From Flemingiibacterium sp045634005 (GTDB taxonomy: Bacteria; Bacillota; Clostridia; Oscillospirales; CAG-272), in contig JAZQZL010000055.1 in assembly GCA_045634005.1 (NCBI GenBank), positions 1-22,872 on the forward strand: a stretch of DNA of 22,872 bases, read 5' to 3'. Under the pieces are notes generated by a model, which saw only the letters and a list, made by a program, of their open reading frames with translations, was not told the DNA's origin and ran no database searches. The translations under genes were made by a program, and so were the position numbers. Below are positions 1-7,679 of this stretch, piece by piece; within the stretch, counting starts at the first letter, position 1, and each line of letters opens with the position of its first letter.

Positions 1-1108
1 AATTTCCAATCGTGGCATGGTCTTTCAAACAGTAATCAATAGCATATCTCCACATCAAGTCGATAGCCTTTTCCTTGCTTGTTGTACTGATCGTAAAAAT
101 AGCACCGATGTCATATTTTTTGAGTTCTCTGATTTGATCAAGATCGGGCATGGCAAGGCAAATCAGTTCTTCGTTTTCAAAAATTCCCATAGGTGTCATT
201 CCTACATTTCCCTTGCCATCAAAGTGGATTTGGATTGCTCTAACATGACAGTCGGCACATCCGCCACTTTGTTTGAACACCTTGACTTGCGGTATATCCT
301 CTGCAGTGAGCAGGCGGATCGACAATCCATCATATTCGGGAACGGAAATAGAATCGTTTGGATAGATCATATCATATCCATAGCGGCAGGTCAAACCGAG
401 CTTGGCTACCTCCGCGTCAAATGCCTCCCATTCTGTATAAACAGATCTGCGAATAGAAAATCGCGGATTTGCGAGCTTGGCAAAAAGCTTCAAATAAGGA
501 AGTGCATCTTCTTCGTTTTCGCATATGAGCATTACGGCAGGCTCTACGGAATTATAATCCGATACATAAATGAAGTGTTCAAGATTTTCGGGATTGCCGA
601 GCGTAAGGATCTCGGACTCTGCAACCGTCATTCCCACAATATCCTCGGCATACTTTAGAGGATTATGGGTAAAGCAAAAGTCAAGGGCAAGGTCAATATC
701 CGACACCTTTAATTCGGGAAAGCTTCGTCTAAAATGGCTGATTGCAATTTTACCGGAAAGATCGTGCCACGTTACCGCCTCATTCGCATACTTTTCACGG
801 TATTCACTCGGTGTAATACTATAAAAGCTTTTGAATGCACGGGTAAAGCTTTCGGGACTTGCATAACCAAAATCAAGAGCAATATCAAGTACGGTCTTTT
901 GCGTTCTGCGAAGTTCAAGTGCGCTTCTCGTGAGCTTGTAGATACGAGAGTATTCTACGGGGCTATATCCCGTATGCTGTCTAAAGATTGCATCAAAGTA
1001 GGTGAGTGAGAATCCTGCGTTGTCTGCAATACTCTGTAGCGACAGATTGTCTTTTGGATTCTTTTGTATGAATCCGATGGCTTTGTCAATTAAGTTTTTG
1101 TTTTCCAT
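1..1108 (-). CDS. AraC-family transcriptional regulator with probable C-terminal GNAT-like domain (3' end beyond window)
   Basis: The frame is open from ATG 1108 to the window edge (369 codons, no stop), so the C-terminus is missing. The start follows a good ribosome binding site (AGAAAGGAG). Residues about 1-105 form an AraC-type double helix-turn-helix: first helix pair around LSLQSIADNAGFSLTYF, second around VLDIALDFGYASPESFTRAF, ending in the family-typical SITPSEYR. This domain sits at the N-terminus, as in Rob- and MarA-like architectures, so the rest is likely the sensor part. From about residue 260 the sequence (GLSIRLLTAEDIPQV, then NEELICLAMPD and IGAIFTIS) resembles the start and core of a GNAT acetyltransferase fold; this is a weaker call, and a GyrI-like effector domain is the alternative. 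Two CxxC-like cysteines (SGGCADC, about residues 272-278) are notable. Its target genes are not visible here. Confidence 0.8.
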   Translation of the reverse strand, partial: MENKNLIDKAIGFIQKNPKDNLSLQSIADNAGFSLTYFDAIFRQHTGYSPVEYSRIYKLTRSALELRRTQKTVLDIALDFGYASPESFTRAFKSFYSITPSEYREKYANEAVTWHDLSGKIAISHFRRSFPELKVSDIDLALDFCFTHNPLKYAEDIVGMTVAESEILTLGNPENLEHFIYVSDYNSVEPAVMLICENEEDALPYLKLFAKLANPRFSIRRSVYTEWEAFDAEVAKLGLTCRYGYDMIYPNDSISVPEYDGLSIRLLTAEDIPQVKVFKQSGGCADCHVRAIQIHFDGKGNVGMTPMGIFENEELICLAMPDLDQIRELKKYDIGAIFTISTTSKEKAIDLMWRYAIDYCLKDHATIGN

Positions 1109-1185
1109 AAAGTCATCTCCTTTCTGTGCCTACATTGTAGCATGCGGATATGGCTGTTGTCCTTGCAGAGATTATGGACTTATTT

Positions 1186-1214
1186 ATTATACCACATATT
1201 TTTCGGCGTAGCAA
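1186..1214 (-). promoter_or_regulatory. Candidate sigma-A promoter of the AraC-type regulator
   Basis: Reading the minus strand, TTGCTA (1209-1214) and TATAAT (1186-1191) are separated by 17 bases, giving a leader of about 70 bases before ATG 1108. A second, closer candidate is AGGACA (1158-1163), 18 bases, TACAAT (1134-1139), with an extended -10 TGC. Either could be used; the first has the better -10 box. Confidence 0.5.
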
Positions 1215-1221
1215 TAGAGAA

Positions 1222-1249
1222 GGCGCACCTGCTTTATCGCAGGTACGCC
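1222..1249 (-). terminator. Hairpin after the MORN-protein gene, possible terminator
   Basis: GGCG/CGCC (1222-1225 with 1246-1249) and ACCTGC/GCAGGT (1227-1232 with 1239-1244) form a 10-bp stem with one mismatch and a 6-base loop. On the minus strand it lies 25 bases after the MORN stop codon and is followed by a moderately U-rich run (TTCTCTATT). On the plus strand a T7 run follows 8 bases later. It therefore probably ends the minus-strand operon, with modest efficiency. Confidence 0.5.
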
Positions 1250-1274
1250 AAAGGGTGGTTTTTTTCTATACTCT

Positions 1275-2120
1275 TTACTGTGTTGCGCCAACGTCGTCGC
1301 CTTCTTCGCTGCGAACGATCTTGCCGTTTTCAAAGAGGCCCTCGTAAACCCGTCCGCTTGTCCAGGTGTACTTGCCCTCGCCGTTCATCTTGTTTTCCTT
1401 GAACGCGCCCTCGTAGGTGTCACCGTTTGCCCAGATGTACTCGCCCTGGCCGTCGCGCATATCCGCCTTGAAGTCGCCTATGTACTTGTCGCCGTTAGCG
1501 AAGGTGTATACGCCCGTTCCCTCTTTGAGCTCGTCAACGTACGCGCCCTCGTAGGTGTCGCCGTTTGCCCAGGTGTATTTGCCGTTTCCGTTCTTGAGGT
1601 CGTTCTTGAACGAGCCTACGTATACTGAGCCGTCAGCCCATGAATACGTGCCCTGACCGTCCTTTTGGCCGTTCACGAGATTACCCTCGTAAACGTCGCC
1701 GTTTGCAAACGTATATTTGCCAAAGCCCGTCATAGCGTCATGGCTGAACGCGCCCTCGTAAACGTCGCCTGATGCAAAGGTCATCTTTCCCTCGCCGTGG
1801 CGGTAAAGCCCGTCGAGCGAGCCATCGTAGACGTCGCCGTTGGAGTAAATGACTGTACGAGCGGCCATATCAACCTCGGCGGTAACGCCCGTCGAATAGT
1901 GGAGCGTACCCGTTGTGGGATTGCCGTAACTGTCAACGCGACCGAAGTACTTTACTCTGCCGCCGTCCTCGGTATTCATCTTGATATAGCGAATGCCCGA
2001 AAAGTACATACCTGCCGCAATAATTGCGAGCACTACCGCCGCAATTATAACCGTGGTAAGCACGATACTAAACGTGCTGCTGCGTTTTTTTGTACGTTTT
2101 CCTGTCTGTGTATAATTCAT
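1275..2120 (-). CDS. Membrane-anchored MORN-repeat protein (281 aa)
   Basis: The N-terminus is short and basic (KRTKKR) and is followed by one hydrophobic segment (about residues 17-40), predicting N-in topology with the rest outside the cytoplasmic membrane. From about residue 92 there are seven full 23-residue MORN repeats plus a partial eighth, each with the core G-D-x-Y-x-G (for example ANGDVYEGN, ANGDTYEGA). The 69-bp period is visible in the DNA as near-identical stretches. MORN repeats bind membranes or proteins and are used as spacers or scaffolds; the exact role here is unknown. No strong Shine-Dalgarno precedes ATG 2120, so expression may depend on coupling within the operon (the gene follows serS and a 2-TM protein). 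The repeats are cleanly in phase with no frameshift. Confidence 0.85.
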   Translation of the reverse strand: MNYTQTGKRTKKRSSTFSIVLTTVIIAAVVLAIIAAGMYFSGIRYIKMNTEDGGRVKYFGRVDSYGNPTTGTLHYSTGVTAEVDMAARTVIYSNGDVYDGSLDGLYRHGEGKMTFASGDVYEGAFSHDAMTGFGKYTFANGDVYEGNLVNGQKDGQGTYSWADGSVYVGSFKNDLKNGNGKYTWANGDTYEGAYVDELKEGTGVYTFANGDKYIGDFKADMRDGQGEYIWANGDTYEGAFKENKMNGEGKYTWTSGRVYEGLFENGKIVRSEEGDDVGATQ

Positions 2121-2183
2121 TGTACGTATTTAGCCCCACGTGGGAGCATCCTTTCCACAGAGTTACTTAATACCCGACGTTTA

Positions 2184-2711
2184 CTAAAACAAATTCGTGA
2201 TATTTGAGAATAGCTGAGAGATGTCGGGAATGATTAAAAATGCAACCATTGCTAAAATCAGAAAAGCAACAATAGCCAAAAGCACGGAAAACACACTCGC
2301 TTCCGGTCTGCCGTACACTATTTCTGCGCGGCGCAGACATTCGCTCGGAACGTAGAATTTTATATTTTCTGCGTCGAGTTTTGCCTGCTCCTTATCGGTG
2401 TCGAGCGTTGTGCGAACAACGCGTCTTAACGAGCTTGTGCGGCGAAGTGCAAATCTCACGAGTGGGTTACCTGCTCCGATCTCGTCGGCAGTGCACGCGC
2501 TCTCGGGCGTATGCGCGTTCTTTTCTATAAGCAAGCGTATAACGCGTCCGAGGACGAGCTTATTATAAAGTGTAGCTCCGATTGCTATGATGAAACCGAT
2601 AAAAAGTGACCATACGATGATGTTAAGAGTGGTTACGGAGTTGGTTCCAAGCTGTACTCGCTGTCCGAATACGGAGCCGAGATCTCTCCATAGCGTTTCA
2701 AAAAATTCCAT
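2184..2711 (-). CDS. Conserved-looking two-TM membrane protein of unknown function (175 aa)
   Basis: I do not recognise a family. Start choice: AAAGGAG lies 6 bases before ATG 2711; a TTG immediately upstream (2714) would be too close to the ribosome binding site. A first hydrophobic segment spans about residues 26-48 (NIIVWSLFIGFIIAIGATLY) and a second about 137-163 (VFSVLLAIVAFLILAMVAF). Between them is a charged region of about 90 residues (ALRRTSSLRRVVRTTLD, KEQAKLDAENIKFYVP) that should be cytoplasmic if both ends are outside, or the reverse. The gene sits 33 bases after serS and 63 bases before the MORN gene, in the same direction, suggesting co-transcription. A partnership with the MORN protein is possible but is only inferred from position. 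Confidence 0.75.
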   Translation of the reverse strand: MEFFETLWRDLGSVFGQRVQLGTNSVTTLNIIVWSLFIGFIIAIGATLYNKLVLGRVIRLLIEKNAHTPESACTADEIGAGNPLVRFALRRTSSLRRVVRTTLDTDKEQAKLDAENIKFYVPSECLRRAEIVYGRPEASVFSVLLAIVAFLILAMVAFLIIPDISQLFSNITNLF

Positions 2712-2744
2712 CAAATACTCCTTTTATCGTGCCGCATACGGCTA

Positions 2745-4034
2745 TTACATATCCTTTTTGATAACGTCACAGCCGAGATACTTACGAAGAACCTCGGGAA
2801 CAACTACGCTTCCGTCAGCCTGCTGATTCTGCTCAACGATAGCGGGGAGAATTCGGCTGGTTGCAAGGCCGGAGCCGTTGAGAGTGTGTACGAACTCGAT
2901 CTTGCCCGTGGACTCTCTCTTGAAGCGCATCTGACCGCGGCGAGCCTGATAGTCGCGCGCGTTGGAAACGGAGGAAACCTCCTTGTAGCCGTCCATAGAA
3001 GGAATGTGAATTTCGATATCGTAGGTACGTGCCATCGACGCGGAGCAGTCCTCTGCTGCGAGCTTAACGGTGCGGAAATGGAAGCCAAGGCCGGAAACGA
3101 GGGCCTCTGCCTTGCCTACAAGCTCTGCAAATGCATCGTCAGAATCCTCGGGCTTCGTGTACTGTACCATTTCAACCTTGTTGAACTGATGTCCGCGTAC
3201 CATTCCGCGCTCGTCTGCACGGTAGGAGCCTGCCTCGCGGCGGAAGCAAGGCGTGTAGCTGATGTATTTTCTGGGAAGATCAGCCTCGGTGAGTATTTCG
3301 TCGCGATGGAGTGCAACAAGAGCGGTTTCCGCAGTGGGAAGCATAAAGCGACGGCGCTCGTCCTCTGCGGTTTCGAGCCAATATACGTCCTCTGCAAATT
3401 TCGGGAACTGACCTGCCGTAAGGCCGCATTCGTAGCCGAGCATATGAGGAACGAGCACAAGCTCGTAGCCGTCCTCAATGTGAGTGTTGATAAAGTAGTT
3501 GAGAAGCGCCCACTCGAGGCGTGCGCCCATACCGCGGTAGATCCAGAAGCCGTTACCGGACAGCTTTACGCCGCGCTTGTAGTCGATAAGACCGAGATCG
3601 GTACAGATATCAACGTGATTTTTCGGCTCGAAATCGAACTTGTGGGGCTCGCCGAAATACTTAAGAGGCTCGTTATTTTCCTTGCCGCCTGCCTTAAGGT
3701 CCATATCGGGAAGATTCGGCAGCGAGAGCATAAGGTTGGAGTACTCAATCTCAACAGCCTTGAGCTTTTCGTCGTTTTCCTTGATGATTTCGGAAAGCTC
3801 CTTCATCTGTGCGAAGATGGGAGCAACGTCCTTACCCTCTTTTTTGAGCTGAGGGATGGACTTCGATACCTTATTCTGCTCTGCTTTTTTTGCTTCGTTG
3901 TCGGAGATCATAGCGCGGCGCTGTGCGTCAAGCTCCAGAATGCGCGCGATTTCCTCTCTTGCGTCCTTACCCTTGTTTGCAAGGCGCTGAATTGCTTCTT
4001 CTGTGTTTTCTTTGAGGTATTTGATGTCAAGCAT
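2745..4034 (-). CDS. serS: Seryl-tRNA synthetase
   Basis: Cytoplasmic class II aminoacyl-tRNA synthetase that charges tRNA-Ser (and tRNA-Sec where present) with serine using ATP. The 429 residues match the usual bacterial length. Residues 1-105 form the long charged N-terminal coiled-coil arm that grips the tRNA variable arm. The catalytic core follows: TAETAL (234-239), motif 2 with FRREAGS (264-270) and the loop RADERGMVRGHQF, and motif 3 around NGSGLATSR near residue 387. Start ATG 4034 has AGGAG 8 bases upstream. The gene lies 17 bases after parB and is probably part of the parA-parB transcript; serS near the soj-spo0J region is also seen in Bacillus. Confidence 0.98.
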   Translation of the reverse strand: MLDIKYLKENTEEAIQRLANKGKDAREEIARILELDAQRRAMISDNEAKKAEQNKVSKSIPQLKKEGKDVAPIFAQMKELSEIIKENDEKLKAVEIEYSNLMLSLPNLPDMDLKAGGKENNEPLKYFGEPHKFDFEPKNHVDICTDLGLIDYKRGVKLSGNGFWIYRGMGARLEWALLNYFINTHIEDGYELVLVPHMLGYECGLTAGQFPKFAEDVYWLETAEDERRRFMLPTAETALVALHRDEILTEADLPRKYISYTPCFRREAGSYRADERGMVRGHQFNKVEMVQYTKPEDSDDAFAELVGKAEALVSGLGFHFRTVKLAAEDCSASMARTYDIEIHIPSMDGYKEVSSVSNARDYQARRGQMRFKRESTGKIEFVHTLNGSGLATSRILPAIVEQNQQADGSVVVPEVLRKYLGCDVIKKDM

Positions 4035-4051
4035 TTTAGTTTCTCCTGATT

Positions 4052-4939
4052 TTAAACAAATAATTTTTGTGCGGCTTCATCGCCAACAAGCTTCTTTATG
4101 AGCTCGGAGAGCTCGTCTGCGTCCTTATATGCAATAGTAATTGCCTTTTTACGGTTAGAATGGGAAATTTTAACACGAGAGCCGAGCGCCTCGCTCATCT
4201 TCTTTTCCAGCGATTTGTAATATGCACGCTCAACCGGATTATCCTCGTATTCCTCTACGATTTCCGGCATTGCATTGTATTTTCTTACAAGCTCTTCCAC
4301 TGCGCGTACCGATAGTTCGCGAAGAACTACCGTATCGGCGAGCTCGGAAATGCGCGACTTGTCGTTAAGTCCAAGCAGCGCACGTGCGTGACCTGCGGAA
4401 AGCGACTTGTCCGAAACAAGCTCAAGCACGTCCTCGGGCAAATCGAGCAGACGGAGCGCATTGGTAACTGCGGCGCGGCTCTTGCCAACTTGTGTTGCCA
4501 CCTGCTCTTGCGTCATACCGTATTCCCCGATCAGCGCCTTGTAGCCCATAGCCTCCTCGATCGGCGAGAGATCCTCGCGCTGAATATTCTCGATTAGTGC
4601 ATATTCGGCAACTTTTTTGTCGTCTGCCTCAAGCACTACAACGGGTACCTCTGAAAGTCCCGCCATTTTTGCGGCACGCCAACGGCGCTCACCTGCAATT
4701 ATCTGATAGAAATCCGTTCCAGCACGCTCGCGTACGATGATAGGCTGAATAAGCCCGTTCGCCGCGATTGAATCTGCGAGCTGTGAAAGCGCCTCAGCAT
4801 CGAACGTTTTACGCGGCTGTCCGCGACGCGGTTCGATCTCGGATATGCGCAGGGTATTTGTCTTTTCGTGGGCGTCGTCGAATGAATTATCGAGGAAGAT
4901 TGCGTCCATGCCGCGCCCAAGTCCCTTTTTCTTTGCCAT
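4052..4939 (-). CDS. parB: Chromosome partitioning protein ParB (Spo0J)
   Basis: Centromere-binding CTPase clamp that loads at parS, spreads, and recruits SMC to the origin; works with ParA. The 295 residues include the family-typical N-terminus KKGLGRGMDAIF (ParA-activating segment), the CTP-binding motif GERRWRAAK (83-91), ENIQRED (117-123), and a helix-turn-helix at about 143-166 (TQEQVATQVGKSRAAVTN). The SR..VTN pattern, with arginine 155, is the parS-recognising type and contrasts with the SQ..IANK of the noc product in the same window. The C-terminal portion (about 230-295) is the dimerisation domain. It follows parA by 16 bases. Two perfect parS sites lie about 0.9 kb upstream, between parA and noc. 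Confidence 0.97.
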   Translation of the reverse strand: MAKKKGLGRGMDAIFLDNSFDDAHEKTNTLRISEIEPRRGQPRKTFDAEALSQLADSIAANGLIQPIIVRERAGTDFYQIIAGERRWRAAKMAGLSEVPVVVLEADDKKVAEYALIENIQREDLSPIEEAMGYKALIGEYGMTQEQVATQVGKSRAAVTNALRLLDLPEDVLELVSDKSLSAGHARALLGLNDKSRISELADTVVLRELSVRAVEELVRKYNAMPEIVEEYEDNPVERAYYKSLEKKMSEALGSRVKISHSNRKKAITIAYKDADELSELIKKLVGDEAAQKLFV

Positions 4940-4955
4940 ATATCCTCCAATAAGT

Positions 4956-5720
4956 TTATAAAGTGCGTTCTACGATCTCTTTTGCAACGTCTCTGTATGC
5001 GACGGCTCCCTTTGAATGCTTATCATAGTATATGATAGGCTCGCCGTAGCTCGGCGCCTCGGAGAGCTTTACGTTGCGCACGATGCTCGTCTTGAAAAGC
5101 TTGTCTGCATAGTATTTTTTGAGCTCATCGAGCACTTGAAGCGATAGGTTAAGTCTGCCGTTGAACATCGTTATGAGTATGCCAAGCACCTCAAGCGACG
5201 GATTGTAGAGCTTTTTTATCTGTTTTATCGACAGCATAAGCTGTGAAAGTCCCTCAAGCGCGTAAAATTCGCACTGCATAGGGATTATTACGCCGTTTGA
5301 TGCTGCAAGCGCGTTTATGGAAAGTATGCCGAGCGACGGCGGACAGTCGATGAAGATGTAATCGTAACTATCGACTACGGCTTCGAGAGCGGTTTTTAGC
5401 AGTCTCTCTCGGTTTTCGATGTCAATAAGCTCGAATTCTGCTCCTGCGAGCGATATTTGCGACGGGATAACGTGAAGATTCTTGAATCCCGTATCTATTA
5501 TTGCGTCAGTTGCGGTAGCGTTTCCGATCAGAATGTCGTAAGACGAGATTTTGACCTTCTTGCGCTGTACGCCAACGCCGCTTGTCGCGTTGCCCTGCGG
5601 ATCGAGATCCACGAGCAAGGTGCGCTTTCCGCGAGCGCCCATAGCTGCAGCGCAGTTGACCGCCGAGGTGGTTTTTCCAACTCCGCCTTTCTGATTCGAA
5701 AGTGAAATAATATAAGCCAT
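4956..5720 (-). CDS. parA: Chromosome partitioning ATPase ParA (Soj)
   Basis: Deviant Walker-A ATPase that binds DNA non-specifically as an ATP dimer and, with ParB, acts in origin segregation and, in spore formers, control of DnaA and sporulation. I choose ATG 5720 (254 aa): GGAGG lies 6 bases upstream and the protein then begins MAYIISLSNQKGGVGKTT, as normal for Soj. An upstream in-frame start would add 12 unlikely residues overlapping a leader hairpin. The P-loop is KGGVGKTT (11-18), followed by switch DLDPQGNATSG and Walker B IFIDCPPSLG. The gene is preceded by a strong sigma-A promoter and parS, and is followed by parB and serS on the same strand. Confidence 0.97.
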   Translation of the reverse strand: MAYIISLSNQKGGVGKTTSAVNCAAAMGARGKRTLLVDLDPQGNATSGVGVQRKKVKISSYDILIGNATATDAIIDTGFKNLHVIPSQISLAGAEFELIDIENRERLLKTALEAVVDSYDYIFIDCPPSLGILSINALAASNGVIIPMQCEFYALEGLSQLMLSIKQIKKLYNPSLEVLGILITMFNGRLNLSLQVLDELKKYYADKLFKTSIVRNVKLSEAPSYGEPIIYYDKHSKGAVAYRDVAKEIVERTL

Positions 5721-5767
5721 TTTTGCCTCCGTGTGAACGTTTTGCGAGCAAAACACTACATATTTAT

Positions 5768-5796
5768 ATTATATCAACAATCGCAAAAAAAGTCAA
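5768..5796 (-). promoter_or_regulatory. Strong sigma-A promoter of parA-parB-serS
   Basis: On the minus strand TTGACT (5791-5796) and a perfect TATAAT (5768-5773) are separated by exactly 17 bases. The start point would be near 5761, giving a leader of about 40 bases that contains a small hairpin (GTTTTG/CAAAAC, 5739-5754). The nearest parS lies about 43 bases upstream of the -35 box, so ParB bound and spread there could repress the operon; that last point is inference. Confidence 0.85.
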
Positions 5797-5838
5797 TGAT
5801 ATTTTGTAAATATATGCGCGCGTAAAAAGAAATATTTG

Positions 5839-5866
5839 CGCGAATGTTTCACGTGAAACATTCGCG
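5839..5866. promoter_or_regulatory. parS: parS site 1 (ParB loading site), core within a 28-bp perfect palindrome
   Basis: The core 5845-5860 is TGTTTCACGTGAAACA, identical to the Bacillus parS consensus. Perfect dyad symmetry continues outward to 28 bp (5839-5866), further than the 16-bp consensus needs. It lies between noc and the parA promoter. Confidence 0.97.
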
Positions 5867-5872
5867 TCCGTT

Positions 5873-6790
5873 TTACAATGTTTCACGTGAAACATTGTTT
5901 GTAATGCGAATAGTGAGCACCGTGACACCGTTTTCCTCGGTTCGCTCGCTTTCTACGGGGATTCCGGCTTGTTTTATAGTGGAAATTGCGCGGTCCACAG
6001 AGTTGTAAAACAAGCGAATGTCCTTTAAAACAACGCGTTTTGAGAAGGGTTCGCTGCGTTTTGACGTCTTTTCGCTCATTAGGCGCTCTATATATGCTTC
6101 AGTTGCCGCCACGTTTAAATCGTGCGTACAAATGTAGTCTATAATCCTCATGCGCTCGTCCGGCGAAGAAATTCGCAGTAAAGCGCGAGCGTGACGCTCC
6201 GAAAGCCCAGACTTCAAGATTTTATGCCTTTCATCGTCGCTTAAACGCAATATTCGCAGCTTGTTTGCTATGTACGGTTGGCTGACTGACAGGCGTTCTG
6301 CGACTTCAATTTGGGTCAAACCGTGCAATCTAATGAGAGAAGCGATCGCAGCGGCCTCATCGAAGAAACTCAAATCTTCTCGCTGAATATTTTCTATGAT
6401 TGATATTTCGGCGCCTTCTAATTCGTCGGCTTCTGCGATTATGCAAGGAATTTCATTCATTTCAAGTAGCTTTGCGGCCTTCAGACGCCGTTCGCCGGCT
6501 ATTATTTCAAAAAAATCTCTGCTGTTGGCACTTTTGCGCACGGTTATCGGGTTGATTATGCCGTGATTTCGTATGCTGTTGGCGAGGCTTAAAATTGAAG
6601 CATCATTAAAACTTTGCCGCGCTTGAGATGTGCTGTGGATTATTCGCTCAACGGCAATCATGTGTATTTTTCTTGAATCCTCTACGCCAGTGAATTTTCC
6701 GCCTCTGAATTCAAATGCCTGCCACGGGCGAGCAGACCTATTAAATCGCGTAAAAGAGGCTTCCAACGGCGCATTTTCTTGTGCTTTCAC
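5873..6790 (-). CDS. noc: Nucleoid occlusion protein Noc (ParB-family)
   Basis: ParB paralogue that in Firmicutes binds NBS sites and the membrane and stops division over the chromosome. Start choice: GGAG lies 8 bases before GTG 6790 (305 aa); an upstream ATG (6811) would put that ribosome binding site inside the gene. It has GERRLKAAK (99-107), ENIQRED (133-139) and a helix-turn-helix at about 157-181 with SQPYIANK. Glutamine 171 and the NK pair stand where the neighbouring ParB has SR..VTN, the kind of difference reported to separate NBS from parS recognition (from memory). Position between rsmG and parA matches Bacillus. I see no obvious membrane-targeting amphipathic helix at the N-terminus, unlike B. 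subtilis Noc, so a second ParB is the alternative. I noticed no perfect NBS (ATTTCCCGGGAAAT) in the window. Confidence 0.85.
   Translation of the reverse strand: MKAQENAPLEASFTRFNRSARPWQAFEFRGGKFTGVEDSRKIHMIAVERIIHSTSQARQSFNDASILSLANSIRNHGIINPITVRKSANSRDFFEIIAGERRLKAAKLLEMNEIPCIIAEADELEGAEISIIENIQREDLSFFDEAAAIASLIRLHGLTQIEVAERLSVSQPYIANKLRILRLSDDERHKILKSGLSERHARALLRISSPDERMRIIDYICTHDLNVAATEAYIERLMSEKTSKRSEPFSKRVVLKDIRLFYNSVDRAISTIKQAGIPVESERTEENGVTVLTIRITNNVSRETL
5875..5898. promoter_or_regulatory. parS: parS site 2, overlapping the noc coding end
   Basis: The core 5879-5894 is again TGTTTCACGTGAAACA, and perfect symmetry covers 24 bp. It is translated as the last residues of Noc (NNVSRETL and stop), so this DNA site and a protein C-terminus share the same bases. 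The centre is 34 bp from that of site 1. Confidence 0.97.
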
Positions 6791-6831
6791 GTCAAATTCT
6801 CCTTTTAACATAAACTTGTTGAGAATATAAT

Positions 6832-6840
6832 ATCATAGCA
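6832..6840 (-). promoter_or_regulatory. Candidate noc promoter (extended -10 type)
   Basis: On the minus strand TGC precedes TATGAT (-10 at 6832-6837), an extended -10. The hexamer 17 bases upstream (TTCGGC) is a poor -35. The terminator after rsmG makes an own promoter for noc likely. Confidence 0.4.
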
Positions 6841-6883
6841 GAACACGAAAGTGTGCCGAATAATGACTGTCGGAAAATAAAAG

Positions 6884-6908
6884 AAACCGACGAAATAATC
6901 GTCGGTTT
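6884..6908 (-). terminator. Rho-independent terminator after rsmG
   Basis: A 10-bp perfect stem AAACCGACGA/TCGTCGGTTT (6884-6893 with 6899-6908) has a 5-base loop. On the minus strand it is followed by a U-rich stretch (CTTTTATTTT). It lies about 36 bases after the rsmG stop and separates the glyA-to-rsmG run from noc. Confidence 0.8.
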
Positions 6909-6944
6909 GTCGAGATTTTGGAAAAATCGCGCGAAAATGTGTGA

Positions 6945-7679
6945 TTAAAGAGGCTTTTTCTTGATTTGCGAGTTATTGCGCGGATAGTTTTTTGGCGTTT
7001 GCGATACTTTTTTGACAGAAACGATGCAACGCGGATCGCCAATGACATTATCCGTAGCTATTTCGAACTTTTCCGCAGAAATAAGTGCTCCGCCGAGCTT
7101 TTCAATAGCTTTTGCTGCCTCTGCAAGCTCGTCGTCAGCGTTTGCTTTCATTGCGACAAAGCTTCCGCCCACTCTAACGTACGGAATACAAAGCTCGCAC
7201 AGCACGTTGAGCCGCGCAACAGCTCGCGCACAGGAAATATCGAATTTTTCGCGAAAGTCTGGCGAATTTGCGAGCTCTTCCGCGCGTGCGGTTATTGCTG
7301 TGATGTTGGTAAGCCCGAGCATTTCTGCGGTTTCGTTGATGTACGCTATCCGCTTTGCGGTACTGTCAAGTGCGGTTATGGTAACGTCAGGACGGGCGAC
7401 AGCAAGCGGAAGCGAAGGGAATCCCGCGCCGCAGCCAATATCAATGACCGATGCGCCCTGTGGGATATATTTCGAAACCGTAAGCGAGTCGGTATAGTGC
7501 TTTAAAACGATCCCGTCAAGGTCTGTGATTGCGGTCAGATTCATATATTCGTTGACTGTCAGCATACGCTCGGTAAGCGCGTAAAGCTTGTCGGGAATAA
7601 CGTCGGTCGCAAATTCGCCAAGCCCGTTTTTTGTCAGGCCTATAGCTAACTTTTCGGAAAATTCAGACTTGTTTATCAT
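6945..7679 (-). CDS. rsmG: 16S rRNA (guanine527-N7)-methyltransferase
   Basis: Methylates N7 of G527 in the 530 loop of 16S rRNA using S-adenosylmethionine. The 244 residues fit the family. The SAM-binding motif VIDIGCGAGFPSLPLA is followed by the acidic LDST motif and ARAEELA; the RAVARLNVLCELC stretch is family-typical. The gene overlaps the end of mnmG by 17 bases, with a ribosome binding site (GAAGGA) inside mnmG, so translation is probably coupled. A terminator follows. The C-terminal tail (NNSQIKKKPL) is basic and extends a little past the usual fold. Confidence 0.97.
   Translation of the reverse strand: MINKSEFSEKLAIGLTKNGLGEFATDVIPDKLYALTERMLTVNEYMNLTAITDLDGIVLKHYTDSLTVSKYIPQGASVIDIGCGAGFPSLPLAVARPDVTITALDSTAKRIAYINETAEMLGLTNITAITARAEELANSPDFREKFDISCARAVARLNVLCELCIPYVRVGGSFVAMKANADDELAEAAKAIEKLGGALISAEKFEIATDNVIGDPRCIVSVKKVSQTPKNYPRNNSQIKKKPL

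Noticed and set aside
17..658. 213-codon plus-strand frame
   Set aside because: It lies opposite the AraC-type regulator, whose helix-turn-helix is clear; no motif on the plus strand.
1290..1850. Regular 69-bp repeats as a CRISPR or non-coding tandem repeat
   Set aside because: The period equals 23 codons in one frame and gives clean MORN repeats, with no unique spacers.
2135..2144. CCCACGTGGG palindrome before the MORN gene as a parS
   Set aside because: It shares only the CACGTG centre; the flanking TGTTT/AAACA arms are missing. A similar CACGTG at about 10096-10101, inside rlmH, was dropped for the same reason.
2886..4049. 387-codon plus-strand frame opposite serS
   Set aside because: It is fully antisense to a certain serS, has no family motif, and reads as low-quality composition; a by-product of codon bias.
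5721..5756. 12-residue longer ParA N-terminus
   Set aside because: The ribosome binding site and Soj-like N-terminus point to ATG 5720; the longer form runs across the leader hairpin.
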